This document shows positions 54,801 through 63,832 of a stretch of 64,000 bases of DNA, piece by piece; positions within the stretch are counted from its first letter, which is position 1, and each line of letters opens with the position of its first letter. The DNA comes from Nocardioides limicola (GTDB lineage: Bacteria; Actinomycetota; Actinomycetes; Propionibacteriales; Nocardioidaceae). The notes below the pieces were generated by a model. That model worked only from the letters and a program-made list of their open reading frames with translations, was not told the DNA's origin and searched no databases. The position numbers and the translations under genes were made by a program. The DNA is taken from the NCBI RefSeq assembly GCF_016827675.1, contig NZ_JAERJA010000004.1:62001-126000 (forward strand), read 5' to 3'.

Positions 54801-55640
54801 GCACTCACCCTGGCCGGCCGGATCGAGGGCCTGCGCGGCATCGAGGCCTCCCTCGGCGACACGCCGGACGTGCTGCTCGACACGGTGGCCGGGAACATCT
54901 TCACGGTCCTGCTCCAGGACGTGGACGGTGCCGGCACGGTGACCAACGAAACGCTGGCCACCCTGGACCGGCTGGTGCCGAACATGCGGTTGGCGCTCTC
55001 CGATGTCGAAGGGGCGCTGCTGCTGAACTACTCCGCCGACGAGCCCACCACCAGCCTCAGCTTCGAGATGGGGGGTCTCTCCGGTTCGATCGGCAACCCA
55101 CTGCCCACCGAACTGCTGGTCTGCATGGCCGACGACGAGGCCTGCCTGCCGCAGGTGGGGATCGAGGACCCGTCGTTGGGGTCGATCAGGTTCGCCGGCA
55201 GCGACTACACCACCATCAACCTCGACGATGACTCCGGCGGCCTGTCCGCGGAGAACCTGCGGGTCCGGGTGCTGGAGTTGACCGGTGAACTCGACGCCGA
55301 CGACGGTGGTGACGTCTACCTCAACACCACCGAGTTCGGTGGCGACTGCGGCGCCGCCGGCTGCCGCTACCCGATCCAGGGTGGCCGGGTCTTCGCTGAC
55401 CTGGGCGGTGCGGCGCTGACCTTCGTGCCCGGGGTGGGCTTCGAAGCGGTCGACGCGATCACGCACCTGAAGGTCGACAAGCTCTTCGGTCAACCGATCG
55501 GGCTGAGCGGCACCGGTGGCACCGGCCAGGTGATCTGTGTCCCGGCCACCCGGCTGGACGTGACCGTCCGGGTGCCGATCCTGGGCAACATCACCCTCAA
55601 TGTGCGCGATGCGCTCTGCAATGTGAATCGGACCGGCTGA
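51825..55640 (+). CDS. very large secreted protein of unknown function
   Basis: A 1271-residue protein with a Sec-type signal peptide (basic MSHSRPGPARGRAATLR, Ala/Leu-rich core, cleavage near PAPAQA at 42). Residues about 43-360 look like Ig-like or Big-type beta repeats. A leucine/glycine-rich segment (about 370-470) and an EF-hand-like DVTGDGNPDVL near 520 follow, then a long run of beta strands with regular 35-45-residue spacing (GLGVSLAG.., IGLFDVP.., IGIFEAGY..) to the end. No LPXTG or C-terminal membrane anchor. GTG 51825 has AGGAGG 5 bases upstream; the frame is open before it. Followed by a very strong terminator. Confidence 0.8.
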   Translation: MSHSRPGPARGRAATLRTTVAAALAAALAAAALVALPAPAQAAITVPSNGSTVSGNVAITEATGATNGCNFLHSPNVTSRIQVTRLVDGAVVHTASKSGTGSLSTTWPSLGQPRGQFRIQSFARRAVASGFANAGCTLQSEAELSNIVVNLDNAAAVSVHLPSAVTTGESLPIELRSTVVGTGVTGQPLGDRQVTVTVDGVGDVVVTTDAGGNAQTTVPLPDLPAGPLQVTAAVTTDPFYTGLDGTASTTLTHRPTATFYRGDTRQQPGRTARLIGQLIDVTPGSTRFGDAVPNQPMTLTFEGDPGQATTNLTGRAVRTVAVTGESRTVRVEADFDGDDVYAASGAAAWFFIGDDAAEPAPIESGPGGSLTGAIESTVNSLGLGSLLGGLLGSVVDDLAVAVLDTVDSIDDLLAALGLGDEDALDDLVATLDSALHLLGEESLTQILGALLDPLTAQIGSSGQVVDMALDGIFAGLIAHPQWGEYVDTATFDWRSVHVDADGGRVTRQFNSIIGIPQPLDVTGDGNPDVLANLTFATGVASLGFSNVDDAIELVLDLGGDPTAVVPRLEIARLPGAPADLPLSLQAILTLPGDDHEYRFGYDTRASNAPEGFRAEVLLGDGGAALQVASRGEDALKVTGALVPSAAGDDEPGAGPDEPTGLDDEPSPDTSAPAEQRFAVGFSTAPSSARIAIDLGSGAADQQLAAALSTEEPTLIGLEFVDDTGGDRTFIADGLLDSVDGTLGVSLAGSADDGLAAELRSDKPLDAISLRARTLEAGAVVDDIRLGLFDVPDTISFVLGADGSGELTTSAPIGIFEAGYASGREIALLEDESYLHLIADADTQSIALRLPGFEGMALSLGDQIGVALTMAPTPLRALVDQDGLLLDAHILDAPRQLGIGLSADGEIEVSGSAPIELVTVQARNDDGLFSGATDVDLRLEQIPSLLRVGIEESGVVFETGGDPIGLLELHAHSGDPVTVPGGGDGLFLRSGPEALTLAGRIEGLRGIEASLGDTPDVLLDTVAGNIFTVLLQDVDGAGTVTNETLATLDRLVPNMRLALSDVEGALLLNYSADEPTTSLSFEMGGLSGSIGNPLPTELLVCMADDEACLPQVGIEDPSLGSIRFAGSDYTTINLDDDSGGLSAENLRVRVLELTGELDADDGGDVYLNTTEFGGDCGAAGCRYPIQGGRVFADLGGAALTFVPGVGFEAVDAITHLKVDKLFGQPIGLSGTGGTGQVICVPATRLDVTVRVPILGNITLNVRDALCNVNRTG

Positions 55641-55682
55641 GGAGTATTGACGAGCGGTTGATTCCGCTCGAATGAATCGGCC

Positions 55683-55720
55683 GACGCGGCCCCTGCGCCC
55701 TCACGCGCAGGGGCCGCGTC
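55683..55720. terminator. strong hairpin terminator after secreted-protein gene
   Basis: GACGCGGCCCCTGCGC (55683-55698) and GCGCAGGGGCCGCGTC (55705-55720) form a perfect 16-bp stem with a 6-base loop, 43 bases after the stop. No T tract, as is typical of high-GC actinobacterial terminators. Confidence 0.85.
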
Positions 55721-55827
55721 GAATGCTGTCGGGACCAAGGGCCCTTGAAAAGTCACAGAATTGTAGAAATGAACGGGCTTCTGTCATGCTCATGGGAGCG
55801 ACTTCAACCAAAAGGGAATGATTCATC

Positions 55828-56157
55828 ATGGCTCAGAAAGTGCAGATTCTCCTCGTCGACGACATTGACGGCACGGAGGCGGATAGCACCGTGACGTTCG
55901 GTCTGGACGGGACCACCTATGAGATTGACCTGAACGAGAAGAATGCAGCGGCATTGCGCGAGGCGCTGGCGCCGTACATCGGCCACGCCCGCAAGGTCTC
56001 CGCGACCCGGCGTACCCGACGCGGCCGTGGCGCTGCCGCCACGTCGGCCGGCAGCACCGCCGAGATCCGGGAGTGGGCGCGGGCCAACGGCTTCGAGGTC
56101 TCCGACCGCGGCCGCATCTCCGAGGAGGTTCGGGCCGCCTGGGCGGCAGCCAACTGA
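55828..56157 (+). CDS. lsr2: Lsr2-family nucleoid-associated protein
   Basis: A 109-residue Lsr2 homologue: N-terminal dimerisation domain (MAQKVQILLVDDIDG, DGTTYEIDLNEKNA), linker, and C-terminal DNA-binding domain with the AT-hook-like helix motif EIREWARANGFEVSDRGRISEEV about 80-102. It bridges and silences AT-rich, often foreign, DNA; the lower-GC parts of the island would be natural targets. ATG has AAGGGA about 10 bases upstream. The AT-rich leader 55741-55800 is probably its promoter. Confidence 0.93.
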   Translation: MAQKVQILLVDDIDGTEADSTVTFGLDGTTYEIDLNEKNAAALREALAPYIGHARKVSATRRTRRGRGAAATSAGSTAEIREWARANGFEVSDRGRISEEVRAAWAAAN

Positions 56158-56173
56158 CCCCTCGGGAGGCTCT

Positions 56174-56190
56174 TGTTCGCTGACAGCGCA
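56174..56190 (+). promoter_or_regulatory. ClgR-type operator upstream of clpC
   Basis: GTTCGCTGACAGCGCAC contains the ClgR core CGC-N5-GCG (56178-56188), with TGACA fitting the YNANR spacer of the known actinobacterial ClgR consensus; the flanks form a 6-bp dyad with one mismatch. It lies about 90 bases before clpC, whose transcription is ClgR-activated in corynebacteria and streptomycetes. A -10-like TAGGCT (56213-56218) follows. Confidence 0.65.
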
Positions 56191-56278
56191 CTTGTGGGGT
56201 TCCGGGAACACGTAGGCTGGTCCCAGACGTTGAAGAAGTCGAAGCCACACCGGGATTCGGCGACAGAAGGGTGCCCAC

Positions 56279-58831
56279 ATGTTCGAGCGGTTCACCGACC
56301 GGGCCAGGCGAGTCGTTGTGCTCGCCCAGGAAGAAGCCCGCATGCTCTCCCACAACTACATCGGCACCGAGCACATCCTGCTCGGGCTGATCCACGAGGG
56401 GGAGGGTGTCGCCGCCAAGGCCCTGGAGAGCCTGGACATCTCCTTGGAGGCGGTCCGAGCTCAGGTCGAGGAGATCATCGGCCAGGGCCAGCAGGCGCCG
56501 AGCGGCCACATCCCGTTCACCCCGCGCGCCAAGAAGGTGCTCGAGCTGTCACTGCGCGAGGCGCTGCAGCTCGGCCACTCCTACATCGGCACCGAGCACA
56601 TCCTGCTCGGCTTGATCCGTGAAGGTGAGGGCGTCGCCGCCCAGGTGCTGCAGAAGCTCGGCGCCGACCTGAACCGGGTCCGCCAGCAGGTGATCCAGCT
56701 GCTCAGTGGCTTCCAGGGCAAGGAGAGCGCCGCTGCGGGCGCCCCCAGCGGCGGCCAGGGGGAGGCGCCCAGCTCGTCGCTGGTGCTCGACCAGTTCGGT
56801 CGCAACCTGACCCAGGCAGCCCGCGAGGGCAAGTTGGACCCGGTGATCGGCCGCGAGACCGAGATCGAGCGGGTCATGCAGATCCTGTCCCGGCGTACCA
56901 AGAACAACCCGGTGCTGATCGGCGAGCCCGGCGTCGGCAAGACCACCATCGTCGAGGGCCTGGCGCAGGACATCGTCAAGGGCAACGTGCCCGAGACGCT
57001 TAAGGACAAGCACATCTACACCCTCGACCTCGGTGCTCTGGTGGCCGGTTCCCGCTACCGCGGCGACTTCGAGGAGCGCCTCAAGAAGGTGCTCAAGGAG
57101 ATCCGCACCCGCGGCGACATCGTCCTGTTCATCGACGAGATCCACACCCTGGTGGGTGCGGGTGCCGCCGAGGGCGCCATCGACGCCGCCAGCATCCTCA
57201 AGCCGATGCTGGCTCGCGGCGAACTGCAGACCATCGGCGCCACCACCCTCGACGAGTACCGCAAGTACCTGGAGAAGGACGCTGCGCTGGAGCGCCGCTT
57301 CCAGCCGATCCAGGTCGCCGAGCCGTCCATCGCGCACACCATCGAGATGCTCAAGGGGCTCCGCGACCGGTACGAGGCGCACCACCGGGTGACGATCACC
57401 GACGAGGCGCTGGTCTCCGCCGCCACCCTGGCCGACCGCTACATCTCCGACCGGTTCCTGCCGGACAAGGCCATCGACCTGATCGACGAGGCCGGCTCCC
57501 GGCTGCGGATCCGCCGGATGACCGCACCGCCGGACCTGCGCGAGTACGACGAGAAGATCGCCGACGTGCGGCAGCGCAAGGAAGGCGCCATCGACGGCCA
57601 GGACTTCGAGGCCGCAGCCCGGCTGCGGGACGAGGAGAAGCAGCTCATCCTGCGCAAGGCCGAGCGCGAGAAGCAGTGGCGCGCCGGTGACATGGACCAG
57701 GTCGCCGAGGTCGACGAGGAACTGATCGCCGAGGTGCTCGCCGTGGCGACCGGCATCCCGATCGTCAAGCTCAGCGAGGAGGAGTCCACCCGTCTGCTGA
57801 AGATGGAGGACGAGCTCCACAAGCGGGTCATCGGTCAGGAGGAGGCCGTCAAGGCGCTCTCCCGGGCGATCCGGCGTACCCGCGCCGGCCTGAAGGACCC
57901 CAAGCGTCCCGGCGGCTCATTCATCTTCGCCGGCCCCTCCGGTGTCGGCAAGACCTGGCTCTCCAAGTCGCTGGCCGAGTTCCTGTTCGGTGACGAGGAC
58001 GCGCTGATCCAGCTGGACATGAGCGAATACGGCGAGAAGCACACCGTCTCCCGGCTCTTCGGTTCACCTCCGGGCTACGTCGGCTACGAAGAGGGCGGCC
58101 AGCTCACCGAGAAGGTGCGCCGCAAGCCGTTCTCGGTGGTGCTTTTCGACGAGGTCGAGAAGGCTCACCCGGACATCTTCAACTCGTTGTTGCAGATTCT
58201 GGAAGAGGGTCGCCTCACCGATTCCCAGGGCCGGGTGATCGACTTCAAGAACACCGTCATCATCATGACCACCAACCTGGGTTCCCGCGACATCAGCAAG
58301 GGCGTCAGCCTCGGATTCCAGCAGGGCGCTGACACGGTCGGCTCCTACGAGCGGATGAAGAGCAAGGTGTCCGAAGAGCTCAAGCAGCACTTCCGGCCGG
58401 AGTTCCTCAACCGGGTCGACGAGATCATTGTGTTCCCGCCATTGACGGAGACGCAGATCGTCGCGATGGTCGACAACATGATCGATGCGGTGGAGCTGCG
58501 GCTCAAGGACCGCGACATGTCGCTGGAGTTGACCACGGCCGCGAAGGAACTGCTCGCCCACCGCGGCTTCGATCCGGTGCTCGGTGCCCGCCCACTGCGG
58601 CGCACCCTGCAGCGCGAGATCGAGGACGTGCTCGCCGAGAAGATGCTCTACGGAGAGGTCGGACCGGGACAGATCGTCAAGGTCGACGTCGAGGGCGACG
58701 GTCCGGGCGCGAAGTTCACCTTCGAGGGACACAAGGTGTCGGCGCTTCCCGACGCCCTGCCTCTCGAGGCTGCGGTGATCGAGGGCGTCGTCGACGCCCC
58801 GGCGGAGGGCGAGAAGTCCGAAACCGACTGA
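56279..58831 (+). CDS. clpC: ATP-dependent Clp protease ATP-binding subunit ClpC
   Basis: An 850-residue Hsp100 unfoldase. Two ClpN repeats (about 1-145), AAA domain 1 with GEPGVGKT at 215-222, a UVR/middle coiled domain about 420-460 ([36 protein letters not shown]), and AAA domain 2 with GPSGVGKT at 552-559; it feeds substrates to ClpP. Length and order are standard for actinobacterial ClpC. The glycosyltransferase gene start overlaps its stop (TGATG). Preceded by a ClgR-type operator. Confidence 0.97.
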   Translation: MFERFTDRARRVVVLAQEEARMLSHNYIGTEHILLGLIHEGEGVAAKALESLDISLEAVRAQVEEIIGQGQQAPSGHIPFTPRAKKVLELSLREALQLGHSYIGTEHILLGLIREGEGVAAQVLQKLGADLNRVRQQVIQLLSGFQGKESAAAGAPSGGQGEAPSSSLVLDQFGRNLTQAAREGKLDPVIGRETEIERVMQILSRRTKNNPVLIGEPGVGKTTIVEGLAQDIVKGNVPETLKDKHIYTLDLGALVAGSRYRGDFEERLKKVLKEIRTRGDIVLFIDEIHTLVGAGAAEGAIDAASILKPMLARGELQTIGATTLDEYRKYLEKDAALERRFQPIQVAEPSIAHTIEMLKGLRDRYEAHHRVTITDEALVSAATLADRYISDRFLPDKAIDLIDEAGSRLRIRRMTAPPDLREYDEKIADVRQRKEGAIDGQDFEAAARLRDEEKQLILRKAEREKQWRAGDMDQVAEVDEELIAEVLAVATGIPIVKLSEEESTRLLKMEDELHKRVIGQEEAVKALSRAIRRTRAGLKDPKRPGGSFIFAGPSGVGKTWLSKSLAEFLFGDEDALIQLDMSEYGEKHTVSRLFGSPPGYVGYEEGGQLTEKVRRKPFSVVLFDEVEKAHPDIFNSLLQILEEGRLTDSQGRVIDFKNTVIIMTTNLGSRDISKGVSLGFQQGADTVGSYERMKSKVSEELKQHFRPEFLNRVDEIIVFPPLTETQIVAMVDNMIDAVELRLKDRDMSLELTTAAKELLAHRGFDPVLGARPLRRTLQREIEDVLAEKMLYGEVGPGQIVKVDVEGDGPGAKFTFEGHKVSALPDALPLEAAVIEGVVDAPAEGEKSETD

Positions 58832-59883
58832 TGATCGTCACCGCGACCACGCTCAAGGACGACCTCACTTCGGTACGCCGGTTCGTCGCCGGCAACACGG
58901 CTGGCGGCGTCGACCACCTGATGGTGTTCCTCGACGCCGACCAGCCCGAAGTGGCCGCGTGGTTGGGCGAGCATCCGCACGTCACCTGCATCCGCACCGA
59001 CACGAGCTGGTGGGCGGGGGAGCGGCCGGCGAAGCTCAACGAGCGACAGCGGCTCAACGCCAACGTCGCCAAGGCTGTGTGCGCGGCCCTGGGTGGCGTC
59101 GACTGGGTCTTCCACATCGACGCCGACGAGGTGGCCCAGATCGACCGGGCGGAGTTGGCCGGGGTGCCGGCCGAGGCCGCAGCGGTGCGGCTGACCCCGA
59201 TGGAGGTGGTCAGCGAGTCGGCGCCGGCCGGGGAGCCGCGCTGGTTCAAGCGGCTCGCCTCCGACGACGAACTCACCCTGCTGCACACGCTCGGGGTGAT
59301 CGACCGACCCCACAACGGCGCCTACTTCCACGGCCACGTCGACGGCAAGGTGGGGATGCGGCCCGGCCTCGAGCCGTGGCTGGCGTTGCACCAGGTGGTC
59401 GATGCGGACCGGAACCCGCTGGACGCGGTCACCGGCGCCGGCCTGCAAGTGCTGCACTACGAGTCCTGGTCCGGGGAGGAGTTCGTCCGCAAGTGGACCG
59501 CCCTGCTCGAGGCCGGTCCGATGGCCAACTTCCGGGCCGGCCGGGAGCCCACCGCGATCGCGCTGCGCACCCTGATCGGCCGCGGACTGGACCCCGACAC
59601 CACCCGGAAGTACCTGCTCCGAATCTTCGAGCGGACCACCGCCGACGACCTGGCCACGTTGCGCGACCTCGGCCTGGCCGTGGAGGTGGACCCGGCCTCG
59701 GGCACCCACCGACCCGAGTCGCTCACCGCCGACGCGGCCGCGCGGCTGGGCGACCTGATCGAGCGGGCCCGCTCGGCCCCCAAGAAGCACTTCCGCCCCG
59801 GTGGGGACACCGGGGCCGTGGCCGCCGCGCTCGGCCTCGCCGCCCCGGTCAGTCGAGGGCGAAGGTTCGCTCGCCGGTCCTGA
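58831..59883 (+). CDS. glycosyltransferase family 2-like protein (Glyco_tranf_2_4 type)
   Basis: A 350-residue cytoplasmic protein with a GT-A-like nucleotide-binding start (IVTATTLKDD) and the metal-binding HIDADE at residues 95-100 (DADE at 97-100); a C-terminal half with YFHGHVDGKVG. It matches the Glyco_tranf_2_4 group, whose acceptors are mostly unknown. The ATG overlaps the clpC stop. Its last about 16 codons lie in a 51-bp direct repeat that also encodes the reverse-strand end of mutY at the other copy. Confidence 0.82.
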   Translation: MIVTATTLKDDLTSVRRFVAGNTAGGVDHLMVFLDADQPEVAAWLGEHPHVTCIRTDTSWWAGERPAKLNERQRLNANVAKAVCAALGGVDWVFHIDADEVAQIDRAELAGVPAEAAAVRLTPMEVVSESAPAGEPRWFKRLASDDELTLLHTLGVIDRPHNGAYFHGHVDGKVGMRPGLEPWLALHQVVDADRNPLDAVTGAGLQVLHYESWSGEEFVRKWTALLEAGPMANFRAGREPTAIALRTLIGRGLDPDTTRKYLLRIFERTTADDLATLRDLGLAVEVDPASGTHRPESLTADAAARLGDLIERARSAPKKHFRPGGDTGAVAAALGLAAPVSRGRRFARRS

Positions 59884-59887
59884 CCAC
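59837..59887. repeat. 51-bp direct repeat, copy A
   Basis: Matches 60948-60998 with 49 of 51 bases identical, same orientation, offset 1,111 bases. Here it forms the 3' end of the glycosyltransferase gene. Read on the minus strand it still encodes the MutY C-terminus VVRTGERTFALD plus stop. Confidence 0.92.
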
Positions 59888-59998
59888 GTTCGTCCAGGCA
59901 ACGAGGGCTCGCGTCTGCGGCTACCCGGGCACCTGCTCCTTCAGCGTGTGCTCATCCTCGTTCACAAGGCTACGAGCTTCCAAAGAACCCAGTGCGGT

Positions 59999-60739
59999 TC
60001 ACTTCTCCAGTTCGCCCAAAGGACGCAGCCGCAGGTGGTCCACCTCGTGGCCCGATAGCAGTCCGCGTTCGGCGAGAACTCCCAAAGCTTCGTTGCGCTC
60101 CTGCAGCAGTTGGGAACGTGACGCCTCGCTGAGTTCGTTCACAAAGATCCGCACGCCGCGCGGACTGTGCGCTCCCGGCCTGCTCAGCAGTTGATAGACC
60201 ACCGTGAGAACAGAGAACACCACGAGGAGCCCTGTGAGGAGCAGCATCGCGGTGGCCGATCCATGGAACTCGTCACGTCGACCTCGCTCCAACAGCAACG
60301 TCAGCGACCCGAGAACCAGATACCAACTAGAAATGCCGATCGCCGCGCCATCACGGCACCTGCCCCGACGCAGCCAAGCTGCGAAGAACCACAACACGAA
60401 GACCAAGCCAACGCCGGAGGTTGCAGCCGCCATGGGATACGCAACATCCAGGCTGAACGGCCGGTACGAAGGTAACCCGATCGGCGACTGGACAAATCCA
60501 ACGTACCCAAACACCGGGGCAGCAACGACGCAGGCCATCACAAGGTACCGCACAAGATGCCAGGTGAGATTCAGCTTCGACGGGACATAGTCGAACGAAA
60601 GCCGCCCCCGGTTGTCCGGAGCCATACTGAGGACGACATTCTCCAGAGCAACGAGGTCATGTGGGTCCGATCGTTGGACCCGCGATGCCCATGTGACGGC
60701 GTCGACGTACGCCTGGCGCCCGCTTCCGCGGCTACTCAT
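59999..60739 (-). CDS. four-helix membrane protein of unknown function
   Basis: A 246-residue protein: an acidic-to-neutral N-terminal region about 1-60, transmembrane segments near 65-83, 104-122, 134-150 and 163-184, and a soluble helical C-terminus about 205-246. No family recognised. Its sequence is visibly less GC-rich than the neighbours, and the gene lies entirely on the 1.1-kb segment bracketed by the 51-bp direct repeats, so it was probably acquired horizontally. ATG start at 60739 without an obvious strong ribosome binding site. Confidence 0.65.
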   Translation of the reverse strand: MSSRGSGRQAYVDAVTWASRVQRSDPHDLVALENVVLSMAPDNRGRLSFDYVPSKLNLTWHLVRYLVMACVVAAPVFGYVGFVQSPIGLPSYRPFSLDVAYPMAAATSGVGLVFVLWFFAAWLRRGRCRDGAAIGISSWYLVLGSLTLLLERGRRDEFHGSATAMLLLTGLLVVFSVLTVVYQLLSRPGAHSPRGVRIFVNELSEASRSQLLQERNEALGVLAERGLLSGHEVDHLRLRPLGELEK

Positions 60740-60947
60740 CGCTCACCACACCCGGATCCTCCGCCCCACCCGGGCTCCAACTCGCCACCCGAGACATCCC
60801 GTCAGCATCAATGCCGCGGGTGGCTACAGCATAGTGCTGCGCCGAGTGCCTGCGATCTGGAAGGGCAGGAATCCCATATGGATAGAAGCCCAGGCCGATT
60901 CAAGCGATGAGCTCAAGGAGCTCCGTGAGCTTCACTGATGGTGACGT
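60740..60947. other. gene-free right part of the inserted segment
   Basis: 208 bases with no full gene. On the plus strand, from about 60810 to a TGA at 60936-60938, the frame reads like a protein C-terminus (GGYSIVLRRVPAIWKGRNP, then SSDELKELRELH) but lacks a start and any upstream homologous sequence; it may be the tail of a truncated foreign gene. The divergent promoter of the membrane protein must also lie here. Confidence 0.3.
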
Positions 60948-60998
60948 TCGCCGCCCCGGTCAGTCGAGGGCATAGGTTCGCTCGCCGGTCCTGACCAC
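60948..60998. repeat. 51-bp direct repeat, copy B
   Basis: Second copy of the 59837-59887 repeat. Here it forms the 3' end of mutY on the minus strand (VVRTGERTYALD plus stop). The only differences are two adjacent bases (AT at 60972-60973 versus GA in copy A). Confidence 0.92.
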
Positions 60999-61832
60999 CA
61001 GACCGTCGGCCAGCAGCGAGCTCAGACACCGATCCCGCTGCGCCGCGTCGGACCACACCGCCTCCAGGCGGCTCAGGTGCACCGGCCCCTCGGCCTCCCG
61101 CAGCACCGCCATCAGTCTGCCGCGCACCTGGCGGTCGGTGCCCGCCCACGCCTGCCCGCGGTGGGCCGGGCCGTCGTAGGCCGGTCGCCCCGCGGCCAGC
61201 CACGCACACCGGTCACGCACCGGGCAGCGGTGACAGGCCGGCTCCCTGCTGGTGCACACCAGTGCCCCCAACTCCATCGCCGCCACGCTCCAGGCCGCTG
61301 CGGTGCTGCCGTCGAGGGGCAGCAGCGCCTCGGCCAACTCCCGCTCGGCCCGGGTCGGTGACGGCCGGGGCAACTCCTGCCCGGCTCCGGCCCGGGCCAG
61401 CACCCGACGCACGTTGGTGTCCAGCACCACGTGGCGCTGACCGAACGCGAACGACGCGATCGCTGCGGCGGTGTAGTCGCCGACGCCGGGAAGCGCCCGC
61501 AACTCCTGGTACGACGCAGGCACCTCGCCACCGTGACCGGCGACGATCTCGCCGGCCGCGGCGTGCAGCCGTTGGGCGCGACGCGGATACCCGAGTCGAC
61601 CCCACGCTCGGACCGCCTCGCCGCTGGTCTCCGCGGCCAGGTCGGCCGGCGTCGGCCAGCGCTCCAGCCACTCCAGGTAGACCGGCAGCACCCTGGCCAC
61701 CGGCGTCTGCTGCAGCATGAACTCGCTGACCATCACCGCCCACGGAGTCGCCGACCCGTCGCGCCACGGCAGATCGCGGGCGTGCCGGTCGTACCACTCA
61801 AGGAGCGGCTCGAGCAGGGGCTGCGACGTCAC
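60960..61832 (-). CDS. mutY: A/G-specific adenine glycosylase
   Basis: A 290-residue base-excision repair enzyme removing adenine opposite 8-oxoguanine. Catalytic-region E37 (SEFMLQQTPV), helix-hairpin-helix LPGVGDYTAAAIASF at 114-128, catalytic D138, and the 4Fe-4S cluster C193-x6-C200-x2-C203-x5-C209. It lacks the long C-terminal NUDIX-like domain of E. coli MutY, as usual in this group. GTG 61832 chosen because TAGGA lies 8 bases upstream; an earlier GTG at 61865 lacks spacing. Confidence 0.94.
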   Translation of the reverse strand: MTSQPLLEPLLEWYDRHARDLPWRDGSATPWAVMVSEFMLQQTPVARVLPVYLEWLERWPTPADLAAETSGEAVRAWGRLGYPRRAQRLHAAAGEIVAGHGGEVPASYQELRALPGVGDYTAAAIASFAFGQRHVVLDTNVRRVLARAGAGQELPRPSPTRAERELAEALLPLDGSTAAAWSVAAMELGALVCTSREPACHRCPVRDRCAWLAAGRPAYDGPAHRGQAWAGTDRQVRGRLMAVLREAEGPVHLSRLEAVWSDAAQRDRCLSSLLADGLVVRTGERTYALD

Positions 61833-61981
61833 GGCCGTGATCCTAAGGGCCTCACGTTTGTGCACCTGCAGGAGTCGGCGGGTTCCGCGGCGATGTCGAC
61901 GCTCCTAGTGTGCCAAGGGCGGCCACTCAGGCCCAGCGGCCCCCACCCCGGGCCGCACTCTCGGAGAAAGGACACCATCCC

Positions 61982-63709
61982 ATGTCCCACGTCCAACCCC
62001 GCCGAACCCGGCGGATACTCACCACGCTCGGCGTCTCCGCCGCAGCGTTGGCTCTGGCGGCCACACACGCCGCGGCGAGCCCAGGCAAAGGTCCGTCCGG
62101 ACCGGCCGCCAAACCCGAGCAGACCGCGCCGCTGATCGGAGCCGACGCCCCAGGCGCACTCAAGGACCGCTACATCGTGGTGCTGTCCGGGAACGCCAAG
62201 GCAGCCGACAACAGCCGAGCCCAGGACCAGGCGCGGGCTCGCGGCGGGCGGGTCAGCCACAGCTACGGCACCGCACTGCGCGGCTTCGCCGCCGAACTGC
62301 CGCCGGCCGCGGTCCGCGCCCTGCAGCGGAACCCGCACGTCGCCTACGTGGAGGCGGACCGGCAGGTCACCGCGATCGCCGAACAGTCGAACCCCACCTG
62401 GGGCCTGGACCGGATCGACCAGCGGAACCTGCCGCTGGACTCGGTCTACCGCTACGAGCGCACCGGTGCCGGAGTGACGGCGTACGTCATCGACACCGGC
62501 GTGGCCGGCCACAGTGAGTTCACCGGGCGACTGACCAGCGGCTACACGGCCATCAACGACGGCCGCGGCACGTCCGACTGCAACGGGCACGGCACCCACG
62601 TCGCCGGCACCGTCGGCGGCTCCACCTACGGGGTGGCCAAATCGGTCACCATCGTCCCGGTCCGGGTGCTCAACTGTCAGGGTTCGGGGACCAACGCCGG
62701 TGTGATCGCCGGCGTCGACTGGGTCACCGCGCACCACGACGGCCGTCCCGCGGTCGCCAACATGAGCCTCGGTGGCGGTGCCTCGTCGGCCCTGGACACC
62801 GCGGTCACCAACTCGATCCAGAGCGGCGTGACCTACGTGGTCGCCGCAGGCAACGACAACCGGAACGCCTGCAACTACTCGCCGGCGCGGGTCGCCGCGG
62901 CGCTCACGGTGGGCGCGACGACCAGCAGCGATGCACGGGCGTCGTACTCCAACTACGGCTCCTGCCTGGACATCTTCGCGCCCGGTTCGTCGATCACCTC
63001 GGCCTGGCACACCTCGACCACAGCCACCAACACCATCAGCGGCACCTCGATGGCGGCACCGCACGTGGCCGGGGTCGCCGCACTGCACCTCGAGGCTGGT
63101 CAGGGAGGGACGCCGGGCGCCATCTCCGCGGCGATCCTCGACAACGCCACCCCCAGCAAGGTCACCAACCCCGGCTCCGGCTCCCCGAACCGGCTGCTGT
63201 TCTCGCTGTCCGACTCCGGGACGACACCCCCGCCACCGCCGCCGCCGGCGCCCGGGAACCTGCTCCAGAACCCCGGCTTCGAGTCCGGCAACACCGGGTG
63301 GAACGCGACCTCGGGAGTGATCACCAACTCGACGGCCCGGCCGGCCCGGACGGGATCGTGGAAGGCGTGGCTCAACGGCTACGGCAGGAGTCACACCGAC
63401 ACCGTCGAGCAGACCGTGACGATCCCGTCGGGCGGCACCGCGCAGCTCTCCTTCTGGATCCGCATCGACACCGCGGAGACGACCGGTTGGTTCGCCTATG
63501 ACCGGTTGCAGGTGCAGATGGTGGCAGGTGGCTCCACCACCACCCTGGCCACGTACTCCAACCTGGACGCCACCGGCACCTATGTGCAGAAGCAGTTCAA
63601 TCTGTCCGGGTACGCCGGGCAGGTGGTGACACTGCGGTTCGTGGGCACCGAGGACGCGACGCTGCAGACCAGCTTCGTCATCGACGACGTCGCCATCAAC
63701 GTCTCCTGA
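61982..63709 (+). CDS. secreted subtilisin-like serine protease (S8, proteinase K type)
   Basis: A 575-residue preproprotein: signal peptide ([20 protein letters not shown]..., cleavage near residue 32), I9 inhibitor propeptide about 61-131 (DRYIVVLSG...[10 protein letters not shown]), and an S8 catalytic domain about 138-425. Catalytic residues: D171 (YVIDTGV), H203 ([10 protein letters not shown]), S356 (SGTSMAAPH); oxyanion N291. A proline-rich linker then leads to a C-terminal beta-sandwich about 440-575 resembling CBM4/9-type domains ([16 protein letters not shown]). ATG 61982 with AAAGGA 9 bases upstream. A 19-bp hairpin follows. Confidence 0.93.
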   Translation: MSHVQPRRTRRILTTLGVSAAALALAATHAAASPGKGPSGPAAKPEQTAPLIGADAPGALKDRYIVVLSGNAKAADNSRAQDQARARGGRVSHSYGTALRGFAAELPPAAVRALQRNPHVAYVEADRQVTAIAEQSNPTWGLDRIDQRNLPLDSVYRYERTGAGVTAYVIDTGVAGHSEFTGRLTSGYTAINDGRGTSDCNGHGTHVAGTVGGSTYGVAKSVTIVPVRVLNCQGSGTNAGVIAGVDWVTAHHDGRPAVANMSLGGGASSALDTAVTNSIQSGVTYVVAAGNDNRNACNYSPARVAAALTVGATTSSDARASYSNYGSCLDIFAPGSSITSAWHTSTTATNTISGTSMAAPHVAGVAALHLEAGQGGTPGAISAAILDNATPSKVTNPGSGSPNRLLFSLSDSGTTPPPPPPPAPGNLLQNPGFESGNTGWNATSGVITNSTARPARTGSWKAWLNGYGRSHTDTVEQTVTIPSGGTAQLSFWIRIDTAETTGWFAYDRLQVQMVAGGSTTTLATYSNLDATGTYVQKQFNLSGYAGQVVTLRFVGTEDATLQTSFVIDDVAINVS

Positions 63710-63720
63710 CCGCACCGACC

Positions 63721-63764
63721 CGCCGGCCCGGTCGCACTCCTCGGGGAGTGTGACCGGGCCGGCG
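63721..63764. terminator. strong hairpin terminator after the subtilase gene
   Basis: CGCCGGCCCGGTCGCACTC (63721-63739) pairs with GAGTGTGACCGGGCCGGCG (63746-63764): 19 pairs with one G-U, 6-base loop, 12 bases after the stop codon. Confidence 0.85.
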
Positions 63765-63820
63765 TCAGTGAGTTCGCCGCACCCCCGGTGTGGCAGCCAC
63801 AGGACGGACTCGCCGGTGGA

Positions 63821-63826
63821 TAACGT
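63821..63826 (+). promoter_or_regulatory. -10 box of a leaderless promoter
   Basis: TAACGT ends 6 bases before the ATG at 63833; no ribosome binding site precedes this start. Confidence 0.5.
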
Positions 63827-63832
63827 GGCCGC

